A DNA stretch of 64,000 nucleotides. Source: Roseovarius marisflavi (GTDB taxonomy: Bacteria; Pseudomonadota; Alphaproteobacteria; Rhodobacterales; Rhodobacteraceae). Location of the stretch: positions 186,001 through 250,000 of the forward strand of contig NZ_FRBN01000002.1 of NCBI RefSeq assembly GCF_900142625.1, given 5' to 3'. The notes under the pieces were generated by a model. The model was given only the letters and a program-made list of their open reading frames with translations, was not told the DNA's origin and made no database searches. The position numbers were made by a program, and so were the translations under genes. Within the stretch, counting starts at the first letter, position 1. The number at the start of each line of letters is the position of its first letter. Below, one piece after another: positions 8,204 to 17,443 of this stretch.

Positions 8204-8641
8204 TTAATCAGGATTGCTTAGAAGATGCTCTCCCGCTTCTGCTGAGGCCTGTAAGCCCTTAGTATGCTTCGGAAGCGCATCTTGTCCTTCGATCCACGGC
8301 AACCGCTCTGACCAGAAAATATGTGCAGTCGGCTGATACAAAGATGGGTCAATCAAAGTTGCTGCATAAAGGTGCGTTTCATCGGGAAAGACGTCTGTCT
8401 CGAAGGAGAGCGGTGAACCGCAGTCTTCGCAAAAACTCCGCTCCACATTCGGCGATGAACGATAGGTTTTGCGAGGCCCTGACCATACGACATGCTCCCG
8501 CTCTACACCGAACCAACTGACGTAATCGGATGATGATGCTCTTCGACAGTCTTCACAGTGACAAAGCGCCGCCCACAGAATTGGATCAGCCGCCGTCCAA
8601 GAGACCGAACCGCAAAGGCAATGCCCAGATAAGCTTTTCAT
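8204..8641 (-). CDS. GFA-family (DUF636) zinc protein
   Basis: The 145-residue protein has the GFA fold signature: GHCLCGSVSW (Cys8, Cys10), CHCEDCRRAS (Cys27, Cys29, Cys32) and SFCEDCGSPLSF (Cys71, Cys74), which bind two zinc ions. The family is named for a glutathione-dependent formaldehyde-activating enzyme, but most members are of unknown function, so no reaction is assigned. It stands alone between the integrase remnant and the left end of the tRNA-Phe island, probably ancestral chromosome or an older insert. Length and motifs are complete. Confidence 0.8.
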   Translation of the reverse strand: MKSLSGHCLCGSVSWTAADPILWAALCHCEDCRRASSSDYVSWFGVEREHVVWSGPRKTYRSSPNVERSFCEDCGSPLSFETDVFPDETHLYAATLIDPSLYQPTAHIFWSERLPWIEGQDALPKHTKGLQASAEAGEHLLSNPD

Positions 8642-9085
8642 GTTCTCAATTCCAAATAAAGATGAAACTTCTCACCGTCGTTACAGCGTGTCTTTGTTCA
8701 CCACACCCAACTCGCCAACACGCGACACAAACCAACCCTGACCCGACTCCATTTTCAAGGATAGCAGTCATTCGTGGATTGTGCAGCATCGGTCAATGAG
8801 GTCTCTATCCCGGCATTCGCCGCACTCAGCTTGAAGGTCCGCTGTCGGTGAGCGGGCCAAACTTTGCAAATGGTACTTCCTGCGCGCAGCCGAACTTGGG
8901 GCAAGCTGCGGCAAGCGGCAGCAGCCTACCAACGCGACGGGCGCGAGCCTTCGGATTTAACACCATGGTTAAACAGAGGTTGTGCAGCTGCCTGGCCTTG
9001 GTCCAAAAAGTTGGGCTAGATTACACATGAATTACACACACTATTGTTCGAAGCTCACGGAAAATCGCTAAGTCATTGATTAAAT
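8642..9085. other. gene-free stretch left of the island
   Basis: No gene is supported. Short open frames lack ribosome sites and recognisable sequence. The stretch ends at the 20-bp copy of the tRNA-Phe 3' end at 9086, so it was probably the original downstream flank of that tRNA gene before the island inserted. The 230 bases after the GlxA/integrase scar (7974-8203) are likewise without a gene. Confidence 0.4.
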
Positions 9086-9105
9086 TGGTGCCCGGGGGCG
9101 GAATC
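9086..9105. repeat. left attachment site, duplicate of tRNA-Phe 3' end
   Basis: TGGTGCCCGGGGGCGGAATC is identical to the last 20 bases of the tRNA-Phe gene at 27183-27202 (minus strand, including CCA). The bases on either side differ, so the identity is exactly 20 bp. It marks the far end of the island. Confidence 0.85.
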
Positions 9106-9151
9106 TAAATTACATATTTATCAATAGTAAAATTGATTATTTAGATATTTG

Positions 9152-9171
9152 TACCAACAAAAATACCAACA
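9152..9171. promoter_or_regulatory. left arm-type integrase sites (paired TACCAACA)
   Basis: TACCAACA occurs at 9152 and again at 9164, a 12-bp spacing. The same octamer pair with the same spacing occurs near the other island end at 27052 and 27064. Paired short repeats inside each att site are what arm-binding domains of tyrosine integrases recognise. The repeats are seen; integrase binding is inferred. Confidence 0.6.
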
Positions 9172-9307
9172 TTAAAGTTGATTAGGACGGAATTTGGCTC
9201 GAAACCGCCCTATTACTGCTGCCAAAATCACAACAAAAAATGGTCACGCCAGCGTCAGCTTGATATGTTTCATTAATGCATTGAAAGAGTGTTTTTCATT
9301 ATTTCAG

Positions 9308-9344
9308 AGGCCTCGCTAAAACTTGTTGGCGGGGCCTTTTTTTT
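9308..9344 (+). terminator. rho-independent terminator
   Basis: AGGCCTCGC (9308) pairs with GCGGGGCCT (9329) with one G-U pair, followed by a run of eight T. It reads rightwards, yet no gene is visible immediately to its left, so it may insulate the island from outside transcription. Confidence 0.65.
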
Positions 9345-9409
9345 CGTGTCGAGTCCTCGCGAAACTGCACATGTCGAGTTGTTTTACATAACACCAAGCA
9401 GCGACGAGT

Positions 9410-9829
9410 TTGACGAGATCGCACGGTGCATTCGACGGCGACAAGATCCGTGCCATTGACCAACGCTTGGGCAAGATCAAGGCGTCGATCGGCGCCCATG
9501 TCGTCTCCAAAGGCTGGAAGTCGTCGTCGACTGGTGTCTTTATCCTAAGCTTCTATGGAGCCACGTGGAATTCGGCCTATCCAATTCACGATAAAAACAG
9601 CGTCGCATCCCTCTTTGAGCCATGCGTCGGCCGCTTCGTAGCCGAGTACATGCAGCATTTGGAGACGACGGTCTCGAAAGCTTTCAGTACTGAATTGCGC
9701 GCGTCCGTGACCATCCCGGTCGGCGAGAGCATTTTCGGCTCAATCGTTCAAGATCGCGTGAAACCTTGGCCGGACGTACTGTTTACGGAAGATGGTGCCG
9801 ATTTCGTTTCTCCCAACCAAAATTTGTAA
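9410..9829 (+). CDS. hypothetical protein
   Basis: The function is not recognised. The frame gives 139 residues from a TTG at 9410; there is no ATG upstream before the stop at 9389, so the start is doubtful and the gene may be truncated at its 5' end. The product is soluble, of mixed composition, with landmarks FILSFYGATWNSAYPIHDK and SVTIPVGESIFGSIVQDRVKPWPDVLF. No helix-turn-helix, membrane span or metal motif is visible. It sits alone just inside the island end. Confidence 0.35.
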   Translation: MTRSHGAFDGDKIRAIDQRLGKIKASIGAHVVSKGWKSSSTGVFILSFYGATWNSAYPIHDKNSVASLFEPCVGRFVAEYMQHLETTVSKAFSTELRASVTIPVGESIFGSIVQDRVKPWPDVLFTEDGADFVSPNQNL

Positions 9830-9857
9830 TTCTTAAACACGACTTGAGCTCAATTAA

Positions 9858-10061
9858 TCACAAGCTCAAAGCTGCGCCCGCATATACGCCTTCATTGATG
9901 CTCTCGCCGCTTGTGACGCTTCCAAGATATCGCCTTGCTAGGATTTGGTTGGTTTCCATGTCACCAGCCAAGAACGCAATTCCGATTCCAAATGCGATTC
10001 CCAGAAGACCATAAATCACGATCACGAAAGCGATTATCCGACCAAGTTTAGTAAACGACAT
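9858..10061 (-). CDS. small membrane protein
   Basis: The 67-residue product begins MSFTKLGRIIAF and contains one long hydrophobic helix (about 9-33, IIAFVIVIYGLLGIAFGIGIAF). It is followed by a polar tail with acidic METNQ and a weakly hydrophobic end. A GGAAG lies seven bases before the ATG, a good ribosome site, which supports it as a real gene. No family is recognised. It follows the restriction-enzyme scrap on the same strand. Confidence 0.55.
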   Translation of the reverse strand: MSFTKLGRIIAFVIVIYGLLGIAFGIGIAFLAGDMETNQILARRYLGSVTSGESINEGVYAGAALSL

Positions 10062-10091
10062 GTCTGTTTCTTCCTTTCGCGTCTTACGTTT

Positions 10092-10391
10092 TCAGGCGGC
10101 GGCTGCTTCCAAATCCATGGTGATCGTCTGCATGATACGGTCGGTCTCAGACAGGATTTTGATGATCTTCTGGAAATGCTTCACATCGTCAAACGATAAC
10201 TCGCGCCCATTGCGGTCCTTGAGCCATTTCTGCGCCGGTTGATAGCCACCAATGTAAAAGCCCCATGAGACCTCAGGCACGTCAGCGAAATATTGGGTCT
10301 TGTTGATCCAGACTTTGCGATCTGTGAATGCGGGCTTGCCTGTGGCATAAATCGCCTGAACCTTGGGAATGAAATCTGCTATCAATGTCAT
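10092..10391 (-). pseudogene. type ISP restriction-modification enzyme, C-terminal remnant
   Basis: The 99 codons match the extreme C-terminus of single-chain type ISP enzymes (helicase-methylase-specificity proteins of about 1,600 residues). Landmarks are FIPKVQAIYATGKPAFTDRKVWINKTQYF, PEVSWGFYIGGYQPAQKWLKDRNGRELSFDDVKHFQKIIKIL and DRIMQTI. All nuclease, helicase and methylase parts are missing. The left edge coincides with a 32-bp perfect hairpin at 10390-10421, which may be the scar of the deletion or insertion that removed the rest. It implies that the island, or its parent, once carried a defence enzyme. Confidence 0.7.
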
Positions 10392-10421
10392 AGGCTGCCC
10401 CTTTGTTTAGGGGCAGCCTAT
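10390..10421. repeat. perfect 13-bp-stem hairpin at a gene breakpoint
   Basis: ATAGGCTGCCCCT (10390-10402) and AGGGGCAGCCTAT (10409-10421) are exact inverse copies around a six-base TTGTTT loop. No T-run follows on either strand. It overlaps the first codon of the type ISP remnant. Confidence 0.7.
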
Positions 10422-10552
10422 CTATTCAATTCAGGATAGAAAAGGCGTTTCACTGCTCACCTATTCTATCCCCCGTCTGACGGTGCACCGTAGTTTGCCG
10501 GAGTGACGAAAGCGTAGGAATCGCGCGCGCCGCAGGTCTAGCGGCGCTTGAT

Positions 10553-11371
10553 TTACTGCTTGCGTTGCAGCCCTTGCTTGGCCTCAATTTGGGCGCTCAC
10601 CGCAAGTACGGTAGCAAGCCGTTTTTCATCGGGCGGATGCGTGCCCCAAAAACTGAGATTGCCAGCCTCGGTGCGTGCGTCCTCGGGCCGTGCGAAGTAT
10701 TGCGCGCCCTTCACCGGATCATACCCGGATGCCTTGGCAATCCGCGCGCCAAGCGTGTCGCTTTCGAGTTCGTATGATTGGGAATAGGCCCTTGACCCCG
10801 CCGCCGCGCCAAGCTCCATGTTGCGGCCTACGGCATCAGGATCATAACTCACCCCAGCGGATGCGGCTTGGGCGTTGGAGTAGGCGGTCAGCGCGCCCAA
10901 GATCAGAGCCCCGGCCATGGCCTGTTGCTTCTGTTTCTGGATGTGCCGCCCGATCAGGTGTCCATATTCATGGCTCATGACAAAAGCGACCTCATCGTCA
11001 TTCTGCATATCTTGCAGGATCGGCATGGTCATGAAGATGACCGGCCTGTCCTTGGCATAGGTGAAGTATGCGTTGCGCTCTTTGGCCTTGAGATCAATGG
11101 CGACTTGAACATCGCAGTCGAACCCGTTGAGCGACGCGGTTTCCGCCTCGCAGAACTTTTCCGCCACCGGCTCGACCCGGCGGGCAACGCGTTGAAAGCG
11201 GCGCTCAGCAGTTGCATGCGAGACCGTTTTGCGGCTTGTTTCGGTTTGCGCTTCAACAAACATGGATTTCGCGCGCGTCGCCGAGCTCTCGTCGATATCA
11301 GGCAGGACGTAAGTGGTGCCGCATGCGCTGAGACCAAACATCAGCCCGCTTGACAGCAAGAATTTCTTCAT
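10553..11371 (-). CDS. M48-family metallopeptidase lipoprotein
   Basis: The 272-residue protein has a lipoprotein signal (MKKFLLSSGLMFGLSAC, lipid Cys17) and an M48 zinc-peptidase domain. The HEYGH motif is at 134-138, preceded by DDEVAFVMS, with a likely third ligand Glu203 in ELESDTLGA. It should sit on the periplasmic face of the outer or inner membrane and act like BepA/LoiP-type quality-control proteases, which is inference from the family. The C-terminal FWGTHPPDEKRL is typical of M48. It is divergent from the replication-protein gene with a 180-bp gap. It may be part of an envelope theme in the island together with the two ClpP-like proteases. Confidence 0.85.
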   Translation of the reverse strand: MKKFLLSSGLMFGLSACGTTYVLPDIDESSATRAKSMFVEAQTETSRKTVSHATAERRFQRVARRVEPVAEKFCEAETASLNGFDCDVQVAIDLKAKERNAYFTYAKDRPVIFMTMPILQDMQNDDEVAFVMSHEYGHLIGRHIQKQKQQAMAGALILGALTAYSNAQAASAGVSYDPDAVGRNMELGAAAGSRAYSQSYELESDTLGARIAKASGYDPVKGAQYFARPEDARTEAGNLSFWGTHPPDEKRLATVLAVSAQIEAKQGLQRKQ

Positions 11372-11549
11372 TGTGCTTTGCTTTCCTTATGGTTGTCCAA
11401 CCCCTCTGACATTCAAGCATGGCCAAAAGGTGAAGAACTCGGGGAATGAACTTGACGGTTAGAAGCATAGACCGCTTCTGTCTATCGGCTGCGACCGGCT
11501 GGCGCGGGCAGGGATCACCCTGAGGCAAGAAGAGCGCAGTTCAGCCCAG

Positions 11550-13520
11550 GTGAATATCGCTGAGGCGAAAACCGCCCTCAAAGAAAAAGCGGTCGAAGTG
11601 CGTGAGGAATGCATATCCAATCATGCACAAGAGCTGGAAACCCGTGGTGTCTCGCCTCCCAACGCCCGGAAGGCGGCGGACGCACGGTTCGGATCTGGTC
11701 TGTTGATTGGATCTGATCTCGTCAACCTCGAGGGGCGGCCCGCTGTTGCCGTCGCGGATCTTCTCGGGCCGCGGGGCGCAGACTTGGATGGACTGTTGTG
11801 CGCTGATCCGATCGAGCCCGACTATGACGGAGGTCGCATGGTCGGAAAATTCTACTGGAACAATGGCGACCGCCCTGGCATCCACAGTTTTGCGCGCGGT
11901 GGTCGCTTTATTGCGTTGCGCCATAGCCTCGAAAGCGCAACAGAAGCGATTTCCGAAGCCGAAGGTAACAAGGATAGGATCGTTTGCGTACTGGCACTGC
12001 TCTATGCAGATCCGCTGGAAACCGATTTGGCGCTAAAGACGGCATGCAAGACGCTTCACTTGGGCAACAAGACCAAAACCTTGAGCAATGCTGTCGAAAG
12101 CCACCGTCGTCGTCACAAGATTTCTGCGATGAAATCCTGTGACGACGCAAACAAAGAATTTGAAGGAGCCGTGGTACCGCGAGGAACAACTCTCATGCCT
12201 GAGGACTTTCCCCATGTAAGGACTGTGTCGGAGGAGAATGTTCGCCCCATCGATCATTTGGAAAATGTTGAGTATCTGCTCGATCGCTACGGCTTCTCGT
12301 TTCATTACGACCAGATTCTCAAGGAGATCGAATGGTTGCATCCAGAACTCGATAGCTCGGGAGATAACGCCAGCGAGCAGCTCTACGCAGAACTTCTGGG
12401 CCTTTGCAGCAAAAACGATGTTCCGTACCGCTCGCTTGCTGCTCACATGATTGCCATCGCCGACCGTCGGGCCATCAATCCCGTCACGGATTATCTTCGG
12501 GCCCTGGAGTGGGATGGAAAGAGCCGCTTCGATGCGATCCTGAAAGCATTCGACACTGAGGATCAAGAAATCTTTTTGATCGCGATGCGGATTTTCCTGA
12601 TCCAGGCTTGTGCCGCCGCTGACCACGCCTCTGAAGCGGCACGGCAAAACAGCAATTATGTCCCAAGCTTCGAAAGCGTGATTGTATTCGTAAGCGAGCA
12701 AGGTCGCGGCAAGACCAAAGGCTTCAAACGGTTAATACCAGAACAATTGCGGCGCTATCACAAAGAAGGTGTGGAACTTGATCCTCGCAATAAGGACAGT
12801 GTGAAGAAGGCCGTATCGGCCTGGATCGTCGAGTTAGGCGAGCTCGACGGAACATTCCGTAAAGCTGACATCGCCGCTCTGAAAGCTCACTTATCAAGCG
12901 GTGTCGACGAACTGCGGATGCCTTATGCGCGCACGGCGTCGAAGTTTAAGAGGCGGGCCGTCTATATAGGTACGGTTAATGAAGAGCAGTTCCTTGCGGA
13001 CGGCACCGGGAACCGCCGCTTTCTGCCAATCAAAACGGACCAGGTGCGCGTCAATTGGAGTGCCGAGGAGATCGACCAACTCTGGGCTGAGGCATGGGTG
13101 CGTTATATCGGAGGGGAGCAGTGGTGGCCGACAACAGAGGAAGAGCAGCTTCTCGCGGATCATACAGATCAGTATCGGTCGCGCTCATGGATCGAAGAAA
13201 ATCTTGGATCCAAATTCGATTGGGACGCGCCGATCTCGAACGATCTCAAGCGCAAACCGGCAACGGAGATTTTTTCAGAGCTGCAAGGTATTGGACATTC
13301 GCACGCGGCCCGTCCTTCTCAGAGGGATTTGAAGGATGTAGGGCAGTGCATGAAGCGGCGGTGGGCAAGCCACCCTCAGGTAATCAAACGTGGTGGAAAC
13401 TTGTACCTCAATGTGGCTGGCGTAGAACATAAAATTCACCATGAAGGCGGAAAGACGAACGGTTGGCTGGTTCCTCCGCTCGAAACCAAATGCACCCCGA
13501 AGGGATCATATCGCTCGTAA
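11550..13520 (+). CDS. virulence-associated E / DUF5906-type replication protein
   Basis: The 656-residue protein resembles island and phage primase-helicases. An N-terminal segment has CADPIEPDYDGG and FYWNNGDRPGIHSFARGG (about 84-118), as in primase-polymerase-linked proteins. A P-loop ATPase has Walker A VSEQGRGKTKGF at 381-392 and Walker B IVELGELDG at 426-434. DELRMPYARTASKFKRRAVYIGTVNEEQFLADGTGNRRFLPI is the usual VirE signature. The GTG at 11550 is the best available start but has no clear ribosome site, and a full archaeal-type primase domain is not visible, so the N-terminus may be shortened. It likely replicates the excised island. Confidence 0.8.
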   Translation: MNIAEAKTALKEKAVEVREECISNHAQELETRGVSPPNARKAADARFGSGLLIGSDLVNLEGRPAVAVADLLGPRGADLDGLLCADPIEPDYDGGRMVGKFYWNNGDRPGIHSFARGGRFIALRHSLESATEAISEAEGNKDRIVCVLALLYADPLETDLALKTACKTLHLGNKTKTLSNAVESHRRRHKISAMKSCDDANKEFEGAVVPRGTTLMPEDFPHVRTVSEENVRPIDHLENVEYLLDRYGFSFHYDQILKEIEWLHPELDSSGDNASEQLYAELLGLCSKNDVPYRSLAAHMIAIADRRAINPVTDYLRALEWDGKSRFDAILKAFDTEDQEIFLIAMRIFLIQACAAADHASEAARQNSNYVPSFESVIVFVSEQGRGKTKGFKRLIPEQLRRYHKEGVELDPRNKDSVKKAVSAWIVELGELDGTFRKADIAALKAHLSSGVDELRMPYARTASKFKRRAVYIGTVNEEQFLADGTGNRRFLPIKTDQVRVNWSAEEIDQLWAEAWVRYIGGEQWWPTTEEEQLLADHTDQYRSRSWIEENLGSKFDWDAPISNDLKRKPATEIFSELQGIGHSHAARPSQRDLKDVGQCMKRRWASHPQVIKRGGNLYLNVAGVEHKIHHEGGKTNGWLVPPLETKCTPKGSYRS

Positions 13521-14048
13521 ACACCGCAAAGAAAGTCTTATGACCAAAAGCCCGACCTCACCGCCCACCTTTTTGCCTAGGGATGTAGGCGCGCGCTGCA
13601 GGGGCTTGACGTTTTCGCACGCTTTTCGATGGGAAGGGGTGAAGGGTTAATCGCCTTATTCATTACGAAAAAAGAGAAAGGCTATTTTGAGCAATCAATA
13701 ATTCTTTGGAAATGTTGCGGGAGGCATCCCTTCACACGCCTGCCCAGCTCCGAGAGGCTTTCAACCTCGCCGAGCGGACAAAACTGGAATACCCCCTGCC
13801 AACAGTGCCGGTCTCATTCAACAGAATCCGGTACATATTCCAGGTTCCGAAGGCGTGCTCCATACATCAGGCGGCATAGCCATTGACGAGCTTTAGGCAG
13901 ATCCGGAAATCAACGAAATCCAGAGCGATTGCGAAGTGGTATCCAGTCTTGCATCGATCCTTTCTCCGACGCATAGATCTGTGACATAATCAGGCCCAAG
14001 TAAGAGGCTATCTAGAAAATCTCGAACAGCACGAACTTCGGAGAAGAG
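13521..14048. other. spacer with a possible 55-codon reading frame
   Basis: No firm gene. A short frame from ATG 13712 to 13879 encodes a helical peptide (LHTPAQLREAFNLAERTKLEYPLP) without ribosome site or known relative; it may be a scrap. The last 100 bases, before the ClpP-like gene at 14049, are AT-richer, with GGAGAAGAG at 14040 serving as its ribosome site, so the promoter of the cassette is probably here. Confidence 0.35.
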
Positions 14049-15170
14049 ATGCGGCACCCATGGATATTTTCGACAATCATTTGTCTGCTCAGCTTAGGCG
14101 CGGTAGGGCCTTCCAAAGCTGAATGGATCAAAACCTATTATCCAATCATTATTGACACTTCGGACCCAGAAACCCTCTACTTTGATGGCGAAGTCAACTC
14201 CCGACTACCGTTGAACCTCGGACGGGCACTGGAGAAGTTTCCCAATGCCAACACTTTATTTTTGGACAGCCCGGGCGGCGACGTACACGCCGGTTTGGAA
14301 GCTTCGCGGACGATCGACCGGCATGGTCTTACCACCATCATACCTGAAGAAAGCGGTTGTTACTCTGCCTGCACTTTCTTATTTTTTGCTGGCGCTTCTC
14401 GTTACGCATACGGAGGCCTTGGCGTTCATCAGGCCCGTTCAAGTATTGAAAGCAACTTTGCGACTCAAATGCTAGCAGCAGATATTCTCAGTATCTTGAA
14501 GGACTATGATGTGAACGAAGAAGTATACAGCATCATGTTCAGCACGCCCCCCGATGATGTGCATGTTTTCACAGAGGCAGAGAAACAGAAATATCGCTTC
14601 CTCGGAAACCGCACGGAGCCCCAGAAGCGCCGCGCAGCTAAAGAAACCGTCAAACAACCGGAGACTGCGCCTCAGGCTGCAACCCCCTCCCCTCCTCGGC
14701 CAGCCGTCGCCCCTCCTCCAACTCCCTTGCAGCCAGTAATGACGCATGTTGTTGCTGGACTTGATGCAAATGGGGATGGATTTCTCGCGTTGCGTGCCGG
14801 AACCACAAGTGGTGCAAAGCGCCTCTCAAAGATGGTTGAGGGAACGCGGTTAGAGTTCCTCGGCAAGCAAGGGGTTTGGTACGAAGTCAGAACCGAGACT
14901 GGTCTTGAGGGCTGGGCTCATTCAAACTGGATAAGCAGAATTCGCCAAGTGCAAACGCCTGATACCAATCTATGCGATGCACTATGGACTGAGCGAAACT
15001 CCATTTATGCAAGAAATGGCTACTGTTTTAAAAGCGAACGAGGACAGTCAGCCTTCTCAAATGCCGGGTGCATTCAAGGTCTGTCACCGGGCGACGTTCA
15101 GCTTTCCGCGAACGAGCGAGCAGTTATTAACGAATTGATTGAACGAGAAAGACAGGCGGACTGTCGGTGA
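14049..15170 (+). CDS. secreted ClpP-like serine protease with SH3 and YARHG domains
   Basis: The 373-residue protein has four parts. A signal peptide covers 1-24. A ClpP/crotonase-like domain (about 30-190) carries LDSPGGDV at 72-79, the nucleophile Ser106 in CYSACTFLFFAG and His127 in GVHQ. A Pro-rich linker spans 203-230. A bacterial SH3-like domain (about 232-297) precedes a C-terminal YARHG domain (about 305-345) with LWTERNSIYARNGYCF. The protease domain is the type of COG3904 periplasmic proteins. YARHG and SH3 domains are usually peptidoglycan- or envelope-associated, so the enzyme should act in the periplasm. It heads a same-strand run with a membrane coiled-coil gene and a second ClpP-like gene. 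Substrate and purpose unknown. Confidence 0.8.
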   Translation: MRHPWIFSTIICLLSLGAVGPSKAEWIKTYYPIIIDTSDPETLYFDGEVNSRLPLNLGRALEKFPNANTLFLDSPGGDVHAGLEASRTIDRHGLTTIIPEESGCYSACTFLFFAGASRYAYGGLGVHQARSSIESNFATQMLAADILSILKDYDVNEEVYSIMFSTPPDDVHVFTEAEKQKYRFLGNRTEPQKRRAAKETVKQPETAPQAATPSPPRPAVAPPPTPLQPVMTHVVAGLDANGDGFLALRAGTTSGAKRLSKMVEGTRLEFLGKQGVWYEVRTETGLEGWAHSNWISRIRQVQTPDTNLCDALWTERNSIYARNGYCFKSERGQSAFSNAGCIQGLSPGDVQLSANERAVINELIERERQADCR

Positions 15171-15360
15171 ATTCACTTACGTTTTCTTTGCAATTCAGAT
15201 TTTGCAATAGGCCCCAACGAAACCAGGCCAATCTATCCGTACAGTTTGATACCGCAAAAATAACTTTGCTTCTCCGATAGGAGACATCGGGCTATTCAAT
15301 TCGTTGCGAATTTACTAACACCTACTTAAATTCATTAACGCATTCGGAGCGCTATAAATC

Positions 15361-16650
15361 ATGACTGACAAACAAGGGCGACTGACAGCGGAAGAGGCGA
15401 AAGGGCTTCGTACGGCAAAAGAACTCGAGGGTCACCTCGCTTGGCTGGATACGTTTACACCAGCCGCACTGGGTGTTCTTGCGATCGCATCGGGGATCTA
15501 TACGTATTTAGGTGTTTCCTCTTTGTTGGAAGATAATGGGGCGGTTTCGTTTTTTGCTGCTGTGGCCTACTCGATCGCTGTTTCAGTCGGTATATTCGTG
15601 TTCTGGAGCTACATGCTGCGCCTTCTTCCTGCCATGCGGACAGCGGGGGGCTTCATTGGGCTGACAATGTCGACGGTTGTCGGGTCCATTGCAATTATCG
15701 CAATGTCAAGTTGGCTTAACGCTGCTGCTCTTGCTGGGTCGGCCGCCGTAGAACAACATTTGGAAAACACTGTCCGCGACTACCAGTCTGCTTTGGAGCA
15801 GGCGCATGATATTGCGCTAAGCGGACAGGCGCTTGGACGTGAAGTGGAGAGGGCACGGCAGAGCTTCGAAGAACTGGCAGAGTTGGAAAAATCGGGAGAC
15901 TTGTCAGGTACGGCAGGGCGCGGCGCCGTTTTTCGGGTTTTGACGCAAAAATCTGAAGAGCTAAAGAACCTTGAGGAGCAGATCGCATCGCAGCAACCAC
16001 TGATCGAAGAGGCATTTGAGGACGGCAACAAAACGCTTGCACGTATGCGTGAATTGACTGTCGCACCTGGGCCCGTGGACAAGCGTTCCGTTCAGTTTTC
16101 CGAGGAAAGTGTCAAGCTTGCCGGAGTATTGTCTCGGCTCAAACAGTACAGCGTTGCATCGCTCGTGGTGAGGGCCGCAGAGGATTTGCCAGCATCAGTC
16201 GTACTACCTGAACTGGACGGCCGGAACTCGTCGGTACGCGATGCACAATCTGCTACGATCAACTCGGTTCTCGATGCACTGGACCAGCGTGGCAAGACGC
16301 TCAAGAACGCTGCAGAGGAAGTGGTGGAAATGGAGCTGCCGATCGAGACAGCCTACAATCCAATCTCAGCTGCTGATGCCGTTATCCGTTATGCCCACAA
16401 CTTCGTTCCTTCCTGGGCAGGCGCTATCGCGATCGATTTGTTACCTGGGGTTCTGGTGTTTGTGCTTGCTATCGCCCAAGCCGCGATCAGGAGTGGGCGT
16501 GACGGATTGAGCATCGAAGAGACCCTCACGCTGGCAGACCTCAAGGCCGCCATGAATGCAATGAGAGATGTCGAGCTCACAATGGGTGTGGTTGATGCCG
16601 CAATTCAGGAGCGTACTGCCGAGTCAATTGACGAATGGACAGACAAGTGA
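15361..16650 (+). CDS. membrane protein with long periplasmic or cytoplasmic coiled coil
   Basis: I do not recognise a named family. The 429 residues hold three membrane helices near the start (about 33-52, 62-86, 97-117), a long Glu/Gln-rich helical and probably coiled-coil region (about 130-345) and one more membrane helix (352-378). The end is an acidic amphipathic tail. The layout resembles a membrane scaffold or receptor without a known sensor domain. The ATG at 15361 follows a 190-bp gap. The last codons overlap the next gene by 16 bases, so this protein and the membrane-anchored ClpP-like protease are translationally coupled and probably form a complex. Confidence 0.7.
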   Translation: MTDKQGRLTAEEAKGLRTAKELEGHLAWLDTFTPAALGVLAIASGIYTYLGVSSLLEDNGAVSFFAAVAYSIAVSVGIFVFWSYMLRLLPAMRTAGGFIGLTMSTVVGSIAIIAMSSWLNAAALAGSAAVEQHLENTVRDYQSALEQAHDIALSGQALGREVERARQSFEELAELEKSGDLSGTAGRGAVFRVLTQKSEELKNLEEQIASQQPLIEEAFEDGNKTLARMRELTVAPGPVDKRSVQFSEESVKLAGVLSRLKQYSVASLVVRAAEDLPASVVLPELDGRNSSVRDAQSATINSVLDALDQRGKTLKNAAEEVVEMELPIETAYNPISAADAVIRYAHNFVPSWAGAIAIDLLPGVLVFVLAIAQAAIRSGRDGLSIEETLTLADLKAAMNAMRDVELTMGVVDAAIQERTAESIDEWTDK

Positions 16651-17432
16651 TGCAGCGCTTCATTCCGAAGTTCTATCCGCAAACCGGCCTAAAGTATGTA
16701 CTCGTGGTACAACTGACCATGGCCGGGTTACTTATTGCGACGCATATATTCGAGATGTTCCCAAGGCTATTCAGGGAACAGGTTGAAATGCCCTCTGGTC
16801 CAGTTTCACCTGGAGACCAGCGACGCGAATATAGAACAGATCGCCCTGTACCGGACCTGGTTACTCTAAAAGGGCCAGTTGAACTGCCGATGCCAGAAAA
16901 GTTTCCTGATCGATTGAGATTTGAGGAGATTGTCGTCGAGGGTGCCGGAAACGTCCTGCTTGTCACAGGTCAGATTGAAAATGGCGATGCAAGTCGGTTC
17001 CAAATCTACCTTTCGGGTATGTCACAAGTGCCAGATCTTGTTGCTTTGCACAGTCCTGGAGGGCTTGTGTCGGAAGCCTTGCAAATCGGACGCCATATAC
17101 GGGACAATGGCATGTCTTCGACCGTGCTGGCAGGCGCATTCTGCGTGTCTTCCTGTCCGTATATCCTTGCTGGCGGCGAGGAGAGGATCGTGTCGCGACG
17201 CGGAATCGTGGGCCTACATCAGCACTACTACGAACAGCCGAAATACCTGCCAGTCATTTTTGCCGTCGAGAGTATCCAGATGGGGCAAGGCCAAACGATG
17301 GAATACCTGATTGAAATGGGTGTGGATCCATCTCTCATGGTCTACTCGCTCAAGACACCCCCTGAGCAGATCTATGCGCTGGTTGAAGAAGAACTGACCG
17401 AAACGCGCATTGCAACCGAAGTCGTCGACTGA
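16635..17432 (+). CDS. membrane-anchored ClpP-like serine protease
   Basis: The 265-residue protein has one N-terminal membrane helix (about 20-38), a linker, and a ClpP-like domain of the same type as the protein at 14049. That domain has LHSPGGLVSEALQIGRHI at 138-155, nucleophile Ser172 in CVSSCPYILAGG, and His195 in GLHQH. The acid residue cannot be placed by eye. The start overlaps the coiled-coil gene by 16 bases. Having a soluble and an anchored member of the same protease family in one cassette, around a coiled-coil membrane protein, suggests regulated proteolysis of envelope proteins; this is inference. No SH3 or YARHG part is present here. Confidence 0.8.
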   Translation: MDRQVMQRFIPKFYPQTGLKYVLVVQLTMAGLLIATHIFEMFPRLFREQVEMPSGPVSPGDQRREYRTDRPVPDLVTLKGPVELPMPEKFPDRLRFEEIVVEGAGNVLLVTGQIENGDASRFQIYLSGMSQVPDLVALHSPGGLVSEALQIGRHIRDNGMSSTVLAGAFCVSSCPYILAGGEERIVSRRGIVGLHQHYYEQPKYLPVIFAVESIQMGQGQTMEYLIEMGVDPSLMVYSLKTPPEQIYALVEEELTETRIATEVVD

Positions 17433-17443
17433 GAGCTTAATTT

